From positions 2,976,001-3,040,000 of the forward strand of contig NZ_CP015961.1 in the NCBI RefSeq assembly GCF_001659785.1: a stretch of 64,000 nt of DNA, written 5' to 3'. This document shows, piece after piece, positions 53,353 to 62,029 of the stretch (position 1 is its first letter; each line of letters begins with the position of its first letter). This DNA is from Dietzia timorensis (GTDB lineage: Bacteria; Actinomycetota; Actinomycetes; Mycobacteriales; Mycobacteriaceae). The position numbers were made by a program, and so were the translations under genes. The notes beneath the pieces are model-generated. The model was not told the DNA's origin. It searched no databases and saw nothing but the letters and a program-made list of their open reading frames with translations.

Positions 53353-54386
53353 CGCCGGCCTCCTTGCTGGGGGAAGTTCTGCTGTCCGGGGGCGAACTGC
53401 TGCCCGGGATTCACGGGACCGCCAGCGCCCTGACCGGCGCCGGCCTGGCCGCCGCCGACCTGGCCGGCATCGTCGGCGATCGGCTCGCCCGTGCGGTACT
53501 CGACATCGTCCTGGGTCAGCGCCATGAACGCCTGCTCCAGGCTCGGCTGGTCGAGGTAGAGCTGGTGCAGCAGTACGTTGTTGTCGAATGCGAGCTGGCC
53601 GACCTGCTCGATGTTCTTGCCCTTGACGGCGATCTGCTGCGCCTCGCCCGTCGATTGCGGGTCGAAGCCGTTGTGGCGTAGGACCTCCGCGAACGCTGTC
53701 GCGTCCGGCGTGCGGACGAGGATCGTTGCCTCCTGGGTGGCGACGAGGTCGTGGACCGAGGTCTGCGCACGGAGCTTGCCCTTACCGATAACGATGAGGT
53801 CCTCCGCCGTCAGCGCCATCTCCGAGAGCAGGTGGCTGGAGACCAGCACGGTCCTGCCTTCCTTGGCGCGGGCCTTCATGAAGTTGCGGACCCACAGGAT
53901 GCCCTCGGGGTCGAGGCCATTGACGGGCTCGTCGAACATGAGGACCTTGGGGTCTCCGAGCATCGCGGAGGCGAGGCCGAGGCGCTGGCGCATGCCGAGC
54001 GAGAACCCGCCGACCTTCTTCTTCGCGACCTGCCGAAGGCCCACGAGGTCGAGCACCTCGTTGACCCGGGAGGCCGGGATGTTGCCGTACGCCGCCTGCG
54101 CCTCGAGGTGCGCGCGCGCCGGGCGACTCGGGTGCACCCACGTCGCATCGAGCAGCGCAGCGGCGACCCTGGACGGGTGCTGGTGATCCGCGAACGGCTT
54201 GCCGTCGACGAGCGCGTGGCCGGTAGTCGGGTTGTCGAGGCCGAGGATCATCCGCATCGTGGTCGACTTACCTGCGCCGTTCGGCCCGAGGAAGCCGGTC
54301 ACGCGGCCGGGCTTCACGCTGAACGTGAGGTCCTGCACGGCGGTTTTCTGGCCGTATCTCTTCGTTAGATTGCTAACTTCAATCAT
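53349..54386 (-). CDS. ABC transporter ATPase
   Basis: A 345-residue ATPase of the DrrA/CcmA class: Walker A GPNGAGKST (about 34-42), signature FSLGMRQRLGLA, Walker B VLMFDEPVNGLDPEG, switch His in VSSHLLSEM. After the nucleotide-binding domain comes an extra domain (about 215-300) and a low-complexity Gly/Gln/Pro-rich tail of about 40 residues (GQVGGGQAGAGQGAGG), which is unusual for the family. Operon with the permease. Confidence 0.88.
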   Translation of the reverse strand: MIEVSNLTKRYGQKTAVQDLTFSVKPGRVTGFLGPNGAGKSTTMRMILGLDNPTTGHALVDGKPFADHQHPSRVAAALLDATWVHPSRPARAHLEAQAAYGNIPASRVNEVLDLVGLRQVAKKKVGGFSLGMRQRLGLASAMLGDPKVLMFDEPVNGLDPEGILWVRNFMKARAKEGRTVLVSSHLLSEMALTAEDLIVIGKGKLRAQTSVHDLVATQEATILVRTPDATAFAEVLRHNGFDPQSTGEAQQIAVKGKNIEQVGQLAFDNNVLLHQLYLDQPSLEQAFMALTQDDVEYRTGEPIADDAGQVGGGQAGAGQGAGGPVNPGQQFAPGQQNFPQQGGRR

Positions 54387-54494
54387 GGTGACCAGTGTGC
54401 ACGACGGACCCGACCCCTGTCTGGCGGCGCGGCCCGGTGGTGACCGGGCTCACCCTGTAGGCCCACGCGCCAGGGCCTCTGCGGGAGTCGGCCG

Positions 54495-55241
54495 CTACGC
54501 CGGCAGGTGGCGGCCGAGAGCCTCTCGAAGCTCGGCGAACGCGCGCTCCGCCCCCTGCTCCTGATACATGACGGTGTCGGCCATCGTGTACCCGTGCGGC
54601 GCGTCCGGGTAGATCGCGCTCGAACTCTGGAGACCGGCGTCGCGGGCGGCTGCGTCCAAGGTGGCGGCGTTCTCCGGCGTCATACCCGGGTCGTTGTCCG
54701 CATGGCCGAAGAGCAGCGCGGCCCGGGCCGAGGCGATGGCGAGGTGCGGGCTGTCGGAGTCGCCCGTGACGAGCCCACCGCCGTGGAAGCCCGCGGCGAG
54801 CGCGACGGAGTCCGGGTGGCGGCCGGCCGTACGGAGCGCGAGGCGCGCACCCATGCAGAACCCGACGGTCGCGACCCGGCCATCGCGCACCTCGGCGAGC
54901 GAGCGCAGGCCGCGGACGTAGGCGTCGACGTCTCGCTCGGCGCGGTCGGTGTCGAGCCTTCCGATGCGCGGCTTCGCAGCGGCGATCACCTCGTCGCGCC
55001 CCTCGGGGGTGCGCATGTCGGCGCGCGGCGCGAGCTCGGCCACAGAGCCCTCGCGGTGGAAAACGTTCGGCGCGAGCACCGCGTAGCCCCACCCCGCGAT
55101 GCGCTCACACATCTCGGCGATCTGCGGGCGCAAGCCAAGCGCATCCATATAGAGGATGACGCCGGGCGCCGCCTCTTCCCTAGCGGACGCGAGATACGCC
55201 TCCGCAGGACCGTCGGCCGTCTCGACACTGATGTATCCCAT
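54495..55241 (-). CDS. Dienelactone hydrolase family protein
   Basis: A 248-residue alpha/beta hydrolase with the Cys-Asp-His triad of dienelactone hydrolases: GFCMGAR (Cys129), HADNDPGM (Asp181 or 183) and PHGYTM (His215). Dienelactone hydrolases open chlorocatechol-derived lactones, but many family members have other esterase roles. The ATG at 55241 gives MGYISVETADG, a usual N-terminus for the family. The gene stands alone; no catechol ortho-cleavage genes are adjacent. Confidence 0.82.
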   Translation of the reverse strand: MGYISVETADGPAEAYLASAREEAAPGVILYMDALGLRPQIAEMCERIAGWGYAVLAPNVFHREGSVAELAPRADMRTPEGRDEVIAAAKPRIGRLDTDRAERDVDAYVRGLRSLAEVRDGRVATVGFCMGARLALRTAGRHPDSVALAAGFHGGGLVTGDSDSPHLAIASARAALLFGHADNDPGMTPENAATLDAAARDAGLQSSSAIYPDAPHGYTMADTVMYQEQGAERAFAELREALGRHLPA

Positions 55242-55274
55242 GGGCGACACCGTACGCCGCGCGGCAACAAAAGA

Positions 55275-55312
55275 ACCGCCGGCCGCCACCCGAGTGGGCG
55301 GCAGCCGGCGGT
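55275..55312 (-). terminator. Terminator of the beta-propeller gene
   Basis: ACCGCCGGC (55275-55283) pairs with GCCGGCGGT (55304-55312), with GCC/GGC and CCC/GGG pairs inside. On the minus strand it is followed by TTCTTTTGTT. Confidence 0.8.
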
Positions 55313-55343
55313 GCATTGTCGACTGCGTTGGAGGCGAACCTAA

Positions 55344-56612
55344 TTACGCAGCCGGGGCGTCCTCGGCGGGAGCATCCTCGGCCGGAGCCTGCTCGCTGAT
55401 CCCCTCGAGCGAGCCGGTGAGCTCATCGAGCGAACCGGTCACGCTGCCGAGCGGGCCGCCATCCGGGGTGATGCGGCACAGCTGGTTCTTGCCGGCGCCC
55501 TCGCCCTCTTCCGGCGCGAACTTATTGACGGAGAAGGCATTGCCCTTGCCGTCGACGCTCACGTGGTTCGGGGTCTGGCCGAGCTCGGCGTTCGGGCCGG
55601 CCGGGAGGTCGCCGACCTGCTCGAAGGTCGTCGCGTCGTAGACGGTGATGTTGTTCGCGGTGCGGTTCGAGACGTAGACGAGGCCGCTTGCGTCGTCGTA
55701 CTTCGCGTTGAGGGCACCCTCGCCGGTCTCGAAGTTCTCGACGACCTCGCCGGACTCCTCGTTGACGACGACCGCGCTACCAGTGGTCTGATCGATGGCC
55801 CAGATGTTGCCGTTCTCGGTGTCGATCGTGACGCCGGAAGCGGCCTCGACCGAATCGCCGAGATTGTAGGTGGTGACCTCGTTGTCATTCCGAGTGTCGA
55901 CCTTCGCCGCGTGCGGCCCGCCGAGGTCGACGGTGTAGAGCGCGCCGGTGGCCGGGTCGAGGTCGAGCGAGACGGTGTTCGCCAGCTCGGGCAGCTCGAT
56001 CACGGTCGGCTCGGCGTCGAGGTCGGTGCCGTCGAACTCGTAGATGACGCCGGAGTCCGTCGTCGGTGCCGAGACGTACGCCTTCCCGGTCTCCGGGTCG
56101 ACGGCAACATCGCGGGCGTGGTCGACGAGGCCCGCGTCGAACTGCTTGACGAGGTCCAGGGTCTTCGCGTCGTACACGGCGACGGTGTTGTCGCGGGTGT
56201 TGGTCGTCCACACGAGACCGTTAGCGTCGTCCACTGCCACACCGTAGACGGCGGTGCGCGCGCCGCTCGCCTCATCGTTGACGGCGGGGTCGACCGAGTC
56301 GAGAACCTCGAGGGAGTCCGCGTCGACCTTGGTGAGAGTCGACTCGGTCACCGGAGGACGGCCGACCGAACGGGTGACGAACACGGCGTTCTCGGTCTCG
56401 CTGTATGCGGTTTGGTAGAGCCCGGCGTCGAGCGCCACGCACTCCTGCGCGAACTGGGTGGCACCGATCGAACCGGTTATCTGCCCCAGCGGGTTTTCCT
56501 GAGCGTTGGCCGCCGACATCGACAGGGCGGAGCCACCGCCGACGACCATGGCTGCGGCAAAGAGTCCGGCGAGCGCTCGGCGTCCGGCGATGCGAGATGG
56601 TGATGCGTACAT
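55344..56612 (-). CDS. Exported YncE-like beta-propeller protein
   Basis: A 422-residue secreted protein: Sec-type signal peptide (GLFAAAMVVGGGSALSMSAANA, about 1-37), then seven repeats of about 40 residues with the YVTN/NHL pattern (for example GVAVDDANGLVWTTNTRDNTVAVYDA and KYDDASGLVYVSNRTANNITVYDA), predicting a seven-bladed propeller. The C-terminal tail is Ala/Pro/Glu/Asp repeats (APAEDAPAEDAPAA). GAGG lies close to the ATG. The E. coli relative YncE is iron-regulated; here an iron-box-like site lies upstream. Binding partner unknown. Confidence 0.78.
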   Translation of the reverse strand: MYASPSRIAGRRALAGLFAAAMVVGGGSALSMSAANAQENPLGQITGSIGATQFAQECVALDAGLYQTAYSETENAVFVTRSVGRPPVTESTLTKVDADSLEVLDSVDPAVNDEASGARTAVYGVAVDDANGLVWTTNTRDNTVAVYDAKTLDLVKQFDAGLVDHARDVAVDPETGKAYVSAPTTDSGVIYEFDGTDLDAEPTVIELPELANTVSLDLDPATGALYTVDLGGPHAAKVDTRNDNEVTTYNLGDSVEAASGVTIDTENGNIWAIDQTTGSAVVVNEESGEVVENFETGEGALNAKYDDASGLVYVSNRTANNITVYDATTFEQVGDLPAGPNAELGQTPNHVSVDGKGNAFSVNKFAPEEGEGAGKNQLCRITPDGGPLGSVTGSLDELTGSLEGISEQAPAEDAPAEDAPAA

Positions 56613-57082
56613 ATGACCTCAACTCTTGGTGCGAAAGTGTGGTCTGCGGACTACCCGCAGATGAACGCCCCCTCGCTGACAAGACAACGGCTTCGCGAGC
56701 TCTGGCGGGCTTTTGCCCTCCAACATTGCTCTCGTCAACGAGTAGAGCGAACGCCCCTGACCGTAGGCGAGCCTTGCCTTAGTTTTCAACGAACGCTTGC
56801 TTTTTCCTCAGCTCGCATTGACCCAATTCGGACCGAGGCGGAATTGGCGCCACCACGGGCTCCGGACCGCAGTAATCGCCAACCCCCTGGAGAAACGCTT
56901 TTATTTCGAGCGCCAAACAACCCGCACGCACGCCAGATAATTGAGCAGGATTTTATCTGTGATCTGCGACACACATAAGTTTTCGCTCTGTCCGCACTTT
57001 CACTTCTCTCACTTGGGTGCCAACCTGCCCCTACTTTCCCCATGGCTCGAACGGCCGTTAGCCAGGGATTGTTCGGCTGGGA
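56613..57082. other. Gene-free upstream region of the beta-propeller gene
   Basis: These 470 bases are richer in A+T than the surrounding genes and hold no convincing ORF; the frames present have unusual composition and no ribosome sites. The only structured element I see is the iron-box-like palindrome at 56763-56781. Confidence 0.55.
56763..56781 (-). promoter_or_regulatory. DtxR/IdeR-type iron box candidate
   Basis: Minus-strand TAAGGCAAGGCTCGCCTAC matches 13 of 19 positions of the DtxR/IdeR consensus TTAGGTTAGGCTAACCTAA, including AGG-C-CCT core positions. It sits about 150 bases upstream of the beta-propeller start, rather far but in the only intergenic space for that gene. Confidence 0.5.
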
Positions 57083-58219
57083 TCAGCCGATCCGCGAAGC
57101 TAATCCCGGGAGCTCCCGGAGCTGGTTGTCGCGTTCCACCTCGAGCCGCCCTGCAATGTCGAATGTTTCCTGCAAGCGGGGCGCCGGGTCGCCGCTACCG
57201 CGGAACGTCAGCTGGCTGAATGGCCAGTCGGAGCCGAAGACGATGTGGGATGAGTCGGTCACCGATAGCGCACTTCCCATCGCCGACGGATGGGAGCTCA
57301 AAGCTGTGTCGTAGTAGAAGCGCGAGAGAAGTTCCTCGGTGTGGAGCAGCGACACCTTGGGCAGGGTGTCCGGCCATATCTCCCCGACCGGACTGGCCGA
57401 GACCACGCCGAGCCTGCCTGCAAGAAACGGCAGCGTCCCTCCCGCGTGAGAAAGCTGAAACCTGATGTCCGGGTAGCGATCGAGCACGCCCGTCGTCATC
57501 AAGAGTATTGCCGCGCGGGTGGTGTCGAAGGTGAACTCTGCGAGGAAATCGGGCAGTGGGAGTTCGGGTTTTGCATCGGCGGGAATGGACGCCGGGTGGA
57601 TAAACACGTACGCCTTTCGGCGATTGAGCTCGGCCATGAGGGGCTCGAAGCGCGGATCGCCGAGATAGATGCCGTCGTACGCGCTGAGCAGCGTGACGCC
57701 GTCGAGGCCTCGCACGTCGAGCGCGTGGTGGAGCTCGCTGATCGAGGCGGCGACATCGGGCATCGGCAGGGTCGCGAGAGCGCCGAAGCGATCGCCCTGG
57801 CGTGCGATGAGATCGGAGGCGTAGTCATTGCAGTACCGGGCGAGGTCGTGTGCCTCCGCGCCTCGCACGAACGCGACCGCCGGATCCGAGACCGACAGAA
57901 CCTGGGCCTGGATGCCCCAGTCGTCCATGAAGGACACCGCGGCCTCGGGTGACCACTCCGGGAGCGGATATCCGCCGATGAGAAAGTGACCGTGCGCCAG
58001 CAGGGATTCGCGGTATCGGGGAGGCAGGAAGTGGGCGTGCATGTCGATGCGGTAGCGCCCGGCCGGAGGATCCGCGGGGGCCGGGGTGTCGGCTCCGGCA
58101 GTGTCTGCGGCCGCGGTGGCGCCCGCGAACACCGTCTTGCCCGCGATCGCAGCGCCTGCGGTGACAGAAGCGGCACGGATCATGCTTCGCCTGGTGATGA
58201 TGTGATCGTCCTGGTTCAT
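57083..58219 (-). CDS. Tat-exported amidohydrolase (ACMSD / aromatic decarboxylase-like)
   Basis: A 378-residue amidohydrolase-2 family protein. The N-terminus carries a twin-arginine signal (TRRSMIRAASV, hydrophobic stretch to about residue 40). The mature enzyme begins with the metal motif DMHAHFLPPRY (His61, His63), and later has YVFIHPASIP, LSHAGG and FGSDWPF, as in aminocarboxymuconate-semialdehyde and hydroxybenzoate decarboxylases. AAGGGGATCTC precedes the ATG. Last gene of the meta-cleavage operon; export of such an enzyme is unexpected because its relatives act in the cytoplasm. Confidence 0.82.
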   Translation of the reverse strand: MNQDDHIITRRSMIRAASVTAGAAIAGKTVFAGATAAADTAGADTPAPADPPAGRYRIDMHAHFLPPRYRESLLAHGHFLIGGYPLPEWSPEAAVSFMDDWGIQAQVLSVSDPAVAFVRGAEAHDLARYCNDYASDLIARQGDRFGALATLPMPDVAASISELHHALDVRGLDGVTLLSAYDGIYLGDPRFEPLMAELNRRKAYVFIHPASIPADAKPELPLPDFLAEFTFDTTRAAILLMTTGVLDRYPDIRFQLSHAGGTLPFLAGRLGVVSASPVGEIWPDTLPKVSLLHTEELLSRFYYDTALSSHPSAMGSALSVTDSSHIVFGSDWPFSQLTFRGSGDPAPRLQETFDIAGRLEVERDNQLRELPGLASRIG

Positions 58220-58229
58220 GAGATCCCCT

Positions 58230-59948
58230 TTAGTGAGATTGCGCGGCGACCGCGCGCGGTGTGCGCGGGTGACTGCGCAAGCCGGGAGGGATGGTGGTGA
58301 GAAAATCGACGGTTCGGCGGAACGATTCGTCGTCGCCGGGAATAACGACTCCCCACACGAACCTGTCCGGGCGGAGCACGACGATGGAGCCGGCCATGAC
58401 TCCGTGTTTATCGAGCCAGCGGGATACCTCGGAGTCGGCGAGCTCCAGCGGAAGCACGCCGGGGCCGACCTCCGCAGACCTACCGGCCGGAAGAAGATCG
58501 ACCCACGTCGGCTCGGGCGTCGTAGAGTCCTGGCGCTCGGAGAGGCCGAGCAGGCGACGCGGGTCGACGTCAATCCCGATTACCGACCAGCCATGACCGA
58601 TGGCGTCGTCGAAGCGGACGGCGTGTCCGTGCGCGTCGCGCACGGGCGGCTGCGGGAACAGCTGTCCATCGAGGGCATGGACAGCGCGGGGAAGACCAAC
58701 GAAAGTGCCCCGCCGGAAACGGGGGCGCGGCTTCATCCGCGACTGGCGGAGCCACGTCGCCGCCCCCGGCGTTCGGCGCGCTACCGGGATGACCCGGTCG
58801 CGAAGCGTCGTGAGTACCGGGTTCCCCGTGCTCACGAGGACCTTGTTGAGCACCGAGAGGTTCATCATCGCCTTGGCGTGCGGACGGCGCTCGGACTCGT
58901 ACGAGTCGAGGATGACGGGATCCGCGTGGCCCCCGATGACCTCGGCGAGCTTCCACGAGAGATTGTCGGCGTCGCGGATCCCGGCGTTCATGCCCTGGCC
59001 GATGAACTGCGGGGTCATGTGCGCGGCGTCGCCGGCAAGGAACACGCGGCGGTCGCGCCAACGATCGGCGACGAGAGCCTTGAACGTGTACACGAGCTGC
59101 CGATCGAGAACGACGCTATCGGTGTCGACGAAATCGGCAAGAAGCTCCAACGCCTTGCCGGGTTGTTCGAAGTCCTCGGTGGCGTCGTGGTCGTGGAGCA
59201 TGAACTCGAAGCGGTGGCGATTGAACGGCTGCGGGCAGCTCACCACGGGCAGTTCGGGGTCGCAGTGGAAATCGAAGAACGGCAGGTGGGCGAACGGTTC
59301 GGCTCCCTCCTTGGCGCGCAGATCGATGACGAGCCAGCGCTGCGGAAACGCTTTACCCGACATCGAAATCTGCAGAAAGTCCTCGCGGACTGCCGACCGT
59401 CCGCCGTCACAGGCGACAAGGTATCTGGCGCGGAGCTCCTGCTGGGACCCCTCGGTGAGTCGAGGGGACGATTTTCCGTAATCCGTACCGGTGCATTCCT
59501 GGTGGCGGGCGGTGACGCCGTCCGCATCCTGCTCGAGGCCGACGAGCTCGCGCCCGCGGAGAACCTCGACCTGCGGGTAGCGGCCGAGCGCGTCCTCGAG
59601 CCTGCCCTCGAATGCCGGTTGGTAGAGGAAGTTGGCGGTGGGCCACCCGTAGGTGCGGCGCGGATCGTGGATGACGGCGAGCGTCGAATCCCTCTTGCGG
59701 AGCCAACGCACGGGCAGATCGGCGCGCATTTCGCGGTGGAGTTCGTCCACGAGGCCTGCTGTTTGCATGATCCGCAGGCACTGGTCATCGGTGTAGACCG
59801 CACGCGCCATCCCGTAGCGTTCGGGCTCTCGCTCGAGAACCGTGACTCGAAGGCCGCGAAGGGCCATGAGGTGAGCCATCATCAGCCCGGTCGGGCCGAG
59901 ACCGACGATGCAGACGTCGCAATCGGGGGTTTCGGGTTGTGCGCTCAT
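58230..59948 (-). CDS. FAD-dependent aromatic hydroxylase (MhpA-like)
   Basis: A 572-residue class A flavoprotein monooxygenase: GLGPTG (about 16-21), LEREPERYGMARAVYTDD, a DG-motif VACDGGRSAVRE and the FAD-ribityl motif FLAGDAAHMTPQFIGQGMNAGIRDADNLSWKL, close to 3-(3-hydroxyphenyl)propionate hydroxylase. It would hydroxylate a phenolic acid to a catechol. Its ATG overlaps the stop of the dioxygenase gene. Product presumably passes to the ring-cleavage enzyme of the same operon. Confidence 0.87.
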   Translation of the reverse strand: MSAQPETPDCDVCIVGLGPTGLMMAHLMALRGLRVTVLEREPERYGMARAVYTDDQCLRIMQTAGLVDELHREMRADLPVRWLRKRDSTLAVIHDPRRTYGWPTANFLYQPAFEGRLEDALGRYPQVEVLRGRELVGLEQDADGVTARHQECTGTDYGKSSPRLTEGSQQELRARYLVACDGGRSAVREDFLQISMSGKAFPQRWLVIDLRAKEGAEPFAHLPFFDFHCDPELPVVSCPQPFNRHRFEFMLHDHDATEDFEQPGKALELLADFVDTDSVVLDRQLVYTFKALVADRWRDRRVFLAGDAAHMTPQFIGQGMNAGIRDADNLSWKLAEVIGGHADPVILDSYESERRPHAKAMMNLSVLNKVLVSTGNPVLTTLRDRVIPVARRTPGAATWLRQSRMKPRPRFRRGTFVGLPRAVHALDGQLFPQPPVRDAHGHAVRFDDAIGHGWSVIGIDVDPRRLLGLSERQDSTTPEPTWVDLLPAGRSAEVGPGVLPLELADSEVSRWLDKHGVMAGSIVVLRPDRFVWGVVIPGDDESFRRTVDFLTTIPPGLRSHPRTPRAVAAQSH

Positions 59949-60988
59949 CGAGACTTACCTCCCTCTCCGAAAACGAGCGCTTCGTCGTCAACAAGAAGGG
60001 ATTTCGCCCCGAAACCCGCCTGCACGAGACGCTGCGCGATGACGCCACCGACCTGGGTGTGGCCCCAGATCGAGATCGAGTCATAGGTACGCGGCGCCCA
60101 CGTTTTCTCGAGTTCGGGCGTGAAGACAATGGGGTCCCAACCGAGCTCCCACTCGAAGCCCGACGGTGTGATCGCATAGAAGGACAATTCGCGATCGTTG
60201 GTGTGCTGACCGACGCTCCATTGCATCTTGAAGCCGTGCGCGATGACGCGCTCGTAGGCGGCGAGCATGTCGTCGAGGGACTCGACCTGCGTGTTGAAGT
60301 GCTGCACAGCCGTAGGGATCGGGTTGATTCGAAGGCGCTGGAGGCCGGCGATGGCGATGGAATGGTGCCGTTCGTTGACGCGCAGGAAGCGGATGCGCAT
60401 CATCAAGCCGGAGATATTCTCGTGGATCCAGTCCGAGAGCCGGGCGTTGAAGATGGCGTCGTAGTAGGCGCGGGTACGTTCCGGGTGGCGGGCGGTGAGA
60501 GCGATGTGCCCCATGCCCCCGTCGCCGGTGACAAACCCCTGTTGCAACATCCGTAGAGGCTCGGTGGTTTCGGCAGCGCGGACGAAGACCTCCGAGGCGA
60601 GGCCGTTGGGGCCGGGGAATCGATAAAGCCGATCGACGCCGCGGAGGGCGCATTCCTCGGCGGACGGTTCGGTGACGGGGAGCCCGGCGGCTCTGACGCG
60701 GGCGAGGATGGTGTCGAGAGTGTGGTGGTCGTCGGCCTGCCAACCGACGGCGACGACATCTTCACGAGTGCCACGACGAACGAGCACGCGACACGTGCGC
60801 TCGTCGAGACGGAAGCGCATGGTGTCGCGCGTGAGCTCGTCGACGTGCAACCCGATCGCGTCGGCACCGAATCGGCGCCAGTCCGCGAACTTCATGGTGT
60901 CGACAACCAGGTAGCCGAGCTTGACCGCGCCGAACAGGTCGGCATCGGGGGCCGGGTGCTCTTGGGTGGTTTCTGCGTCGATGCTCAT
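59945..60988 (-). CDS. Extradiol (meta-cleavage) dioxygenase, VOC superfamily
   Basis: A 347-residue two-domain type I extradiol dioxygenase: the N-terminal domain starts LGYLVVDTMKFADWRRFGADAIGL, and the active C-terminal domain has His161 (MGHIAL), His230 (VQHFN) and Glu281 (FEWELGWD) as Fe(II) ligands, plus NERHHS with the conserved acid-base His. It opens a catechol ring next to the hydroxyl groups. Longer than BphC (about 290) and closer to HsaC/IpbC-sized enzymes. Overlaps both neighbours by ATGA. Confidence 0.87.
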   Translation of the reverse strand: MSIDAETTQEHPAPDADLFGAVKLGYLVVDTMKFADWRRFGADAIGLHVDELTRDTMRFRLDERTCRVLVRRGTREDVVAVGWQADDHHTLDTILARVRAAGLPVTEPSAEECALRGVDRLYRFPGPNGLASEVFVRAAETTEPLRMLQQGFVTGDGGMGHIALTARHPERTRAYYDAIFNARLSDWIHENISGLMMRIRFLRVNERHHSIAIAGLQRLRINPIPTAVQHFNTQVESLDDMLAAYERVIAHGFKMQWSVGQHTNDRELSFYAITPSGFEWELGWDPIVFTPELEKTWAPRTYDSISIWGHTQVGGVIAQRLVQAGFGAKSLLVDDEALVFGEGGKSR

Positions 60989-61845
60989 CGGCCGGCCTCA
61001 CCGCGGAGGAAGTCAATGGCCATCGTGTTGAACAAATCCGGCGCTTCCCATTGGACCCAGTGTCCGATTCCCGAGGCCAGGTATAGATCGGCGTGGGGCA
61101 TGGTGTGCGCGAGGGCGGGTCCTCCGGATGGGCGATTGATCTTGTCCTCGGTTCCCCACATGACGAGGGTCGGGACCTCGCAGGACTTGAGGCGACGGTC
61201 GCGGGTGATATCCATACGCCACAGAGTGCGCAGCGCGTTCTTGCCGGAGGGGCGACGCAGAGGCGGGTTCTTGATGACCTCCGGGTCGAGGGAATCCTGG
61301 TAGCGCCCCTCGATGACGTCGTCGGTGACGCTCCCGGGGTCTGCGACGAGATACGTGCGGATGAAGTCGTCCATCTTCTTCCGGCTCGGGCCATCGCCGC
61401 CGTAATAGCCCAGCAGCGCGTTGAGCCCCTTGGTCGGCGGAGCCTTGGTGGTGCCTATTCCACCGGGTCCGTTGAGCACCATGCGGTTCACCCGATCCGG
61501 ACGATCGAGAGCCAGGCGGAGCGCCGCGGCGCCGCCGTACGAGTTGCCCACGAGGTGCGCTTTGTCGATATCGAGTTCGTCCAGCAGCCCTCGAATCGAG
61601 GCGGCGAGGTCACCGAAGGGATCGTCGTGCTCGATGTGCTTGGTCGACTTGCCGTAGCCGGGCATGTCCGGGATGTGGACGGTGAAGTGTTCGGCGAGCG
61701 CGTCGATGTTGCGGCTCCAATTCGCCACACCACTGGCGCCGGGGCCACCGCCGTGCAAGAGGACGACCGCCGGTCCACTCCCCGTGGAGCCGACGTGGAG
61801 GTCTCTCGCCCCTACTCGAATCGTGCGTTCGTTGAGTGCTGCCAT
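60985..61845 (-). CDS. C-C bond hydrolase of meta-cleavage products (MhpC/BphD/HsaD-like)
   Basis: A 286-residue alpha/beta hydrolase typical of 2-hydroxy-6-oxohexadienoate hydrolases: HGGGPGASG oxyanion loop, GNSYGGAA nucleophile (Ser102), MWGTEDKINR (Asp234) and SGIGHWVQWE (His262). It cleaves the ring-fission product to 2-hydroxypentadienoate and a carboxylate. First gene of the operon, with GGAGG six bases before the ATG and two operators upstream. The hydratase and aldolase of the lower pathway are not in the window. Confidence 0.9.
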   Translation of the reverse strand: MAALNERTIRVGARDLHVGSTGSGPAVVLLHGGGPGASGVANWSRNIDALAEHFTVHIPDMPGYGKSTKHIEHDDPFGDLAASIRGLLDELDIDKAHLVGNSYGGAAALRLALDRPDRVNRMVLNGPGGIGTTKAPPTKGLNALLGYYGGDGPSRKKMDDFIRTYLVADPGSVTDDVIEGRYQDSLDPEVIKNPPLRRPSGKNALRTLWRMDITRDRRLKSCEVPTLVMWGTEDKINRPSGGPALAHTMPHADLYLASGIGHWVQWEAPDLFNTMAIDFLRGEAGR

Positions 61846-61875
61846 GAGGTCCTCCGGGTGGCGCTCGATCCTTAG

Positions 61876-61891
61876 TTGATCGTTCGATCAC
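61876..61891. promoter_or_regulatory. Catabolic-operon operator copy 1
   Basis: TTGATC-GTTC-GATCAC, an inverted repeat about 30 bases upstream of the hydrolase ATG. Together with copy 2 it forms a larger palindrome bounded by TTAGTTGATC and GATCAACTAA (61872-61916). Confidence 0.75.
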
Positions 61892-61896
61892 TTTCT

Positions 61897-61912
61897 TTGA
61901 TCAAATGATCAA
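61897..61912. promoter_or_regulatory. Catabolic-operon operator copy 2
   Basis: TTGATC-AAAT-GATCAA, a perfect 6-bp inverted repeat. Its centre is 21 bases from that of copy 1, two helical turns, suggesting cooperative binding of two TetR dimers on one DNA face. Confidence 0.8.
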
Positions 61913-62029
61913 CTAATGTGTTGAGCGTGTCAAGGATGGAGTTCCGACGGCAGCCCCGACCGCGGGAATCGGCCGAATACACTTGCTGGAAGAAAGTGGC
62001 CCGGCGATACATGGAAGCGAGGAGGACGA

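Noticed and set aside
56786-57043. 85-codon minus-strand frame in the intergenic region
   Set aside because: No ribosome site, no family motif, and codon composition unlike the neighbouring genes.
58218-60086. 622-codon plus-strand frame opposite the aromatic hydroxylase
   Set aside because: Antisense shadow; composition follows the third-position G/C bias of the real gene.
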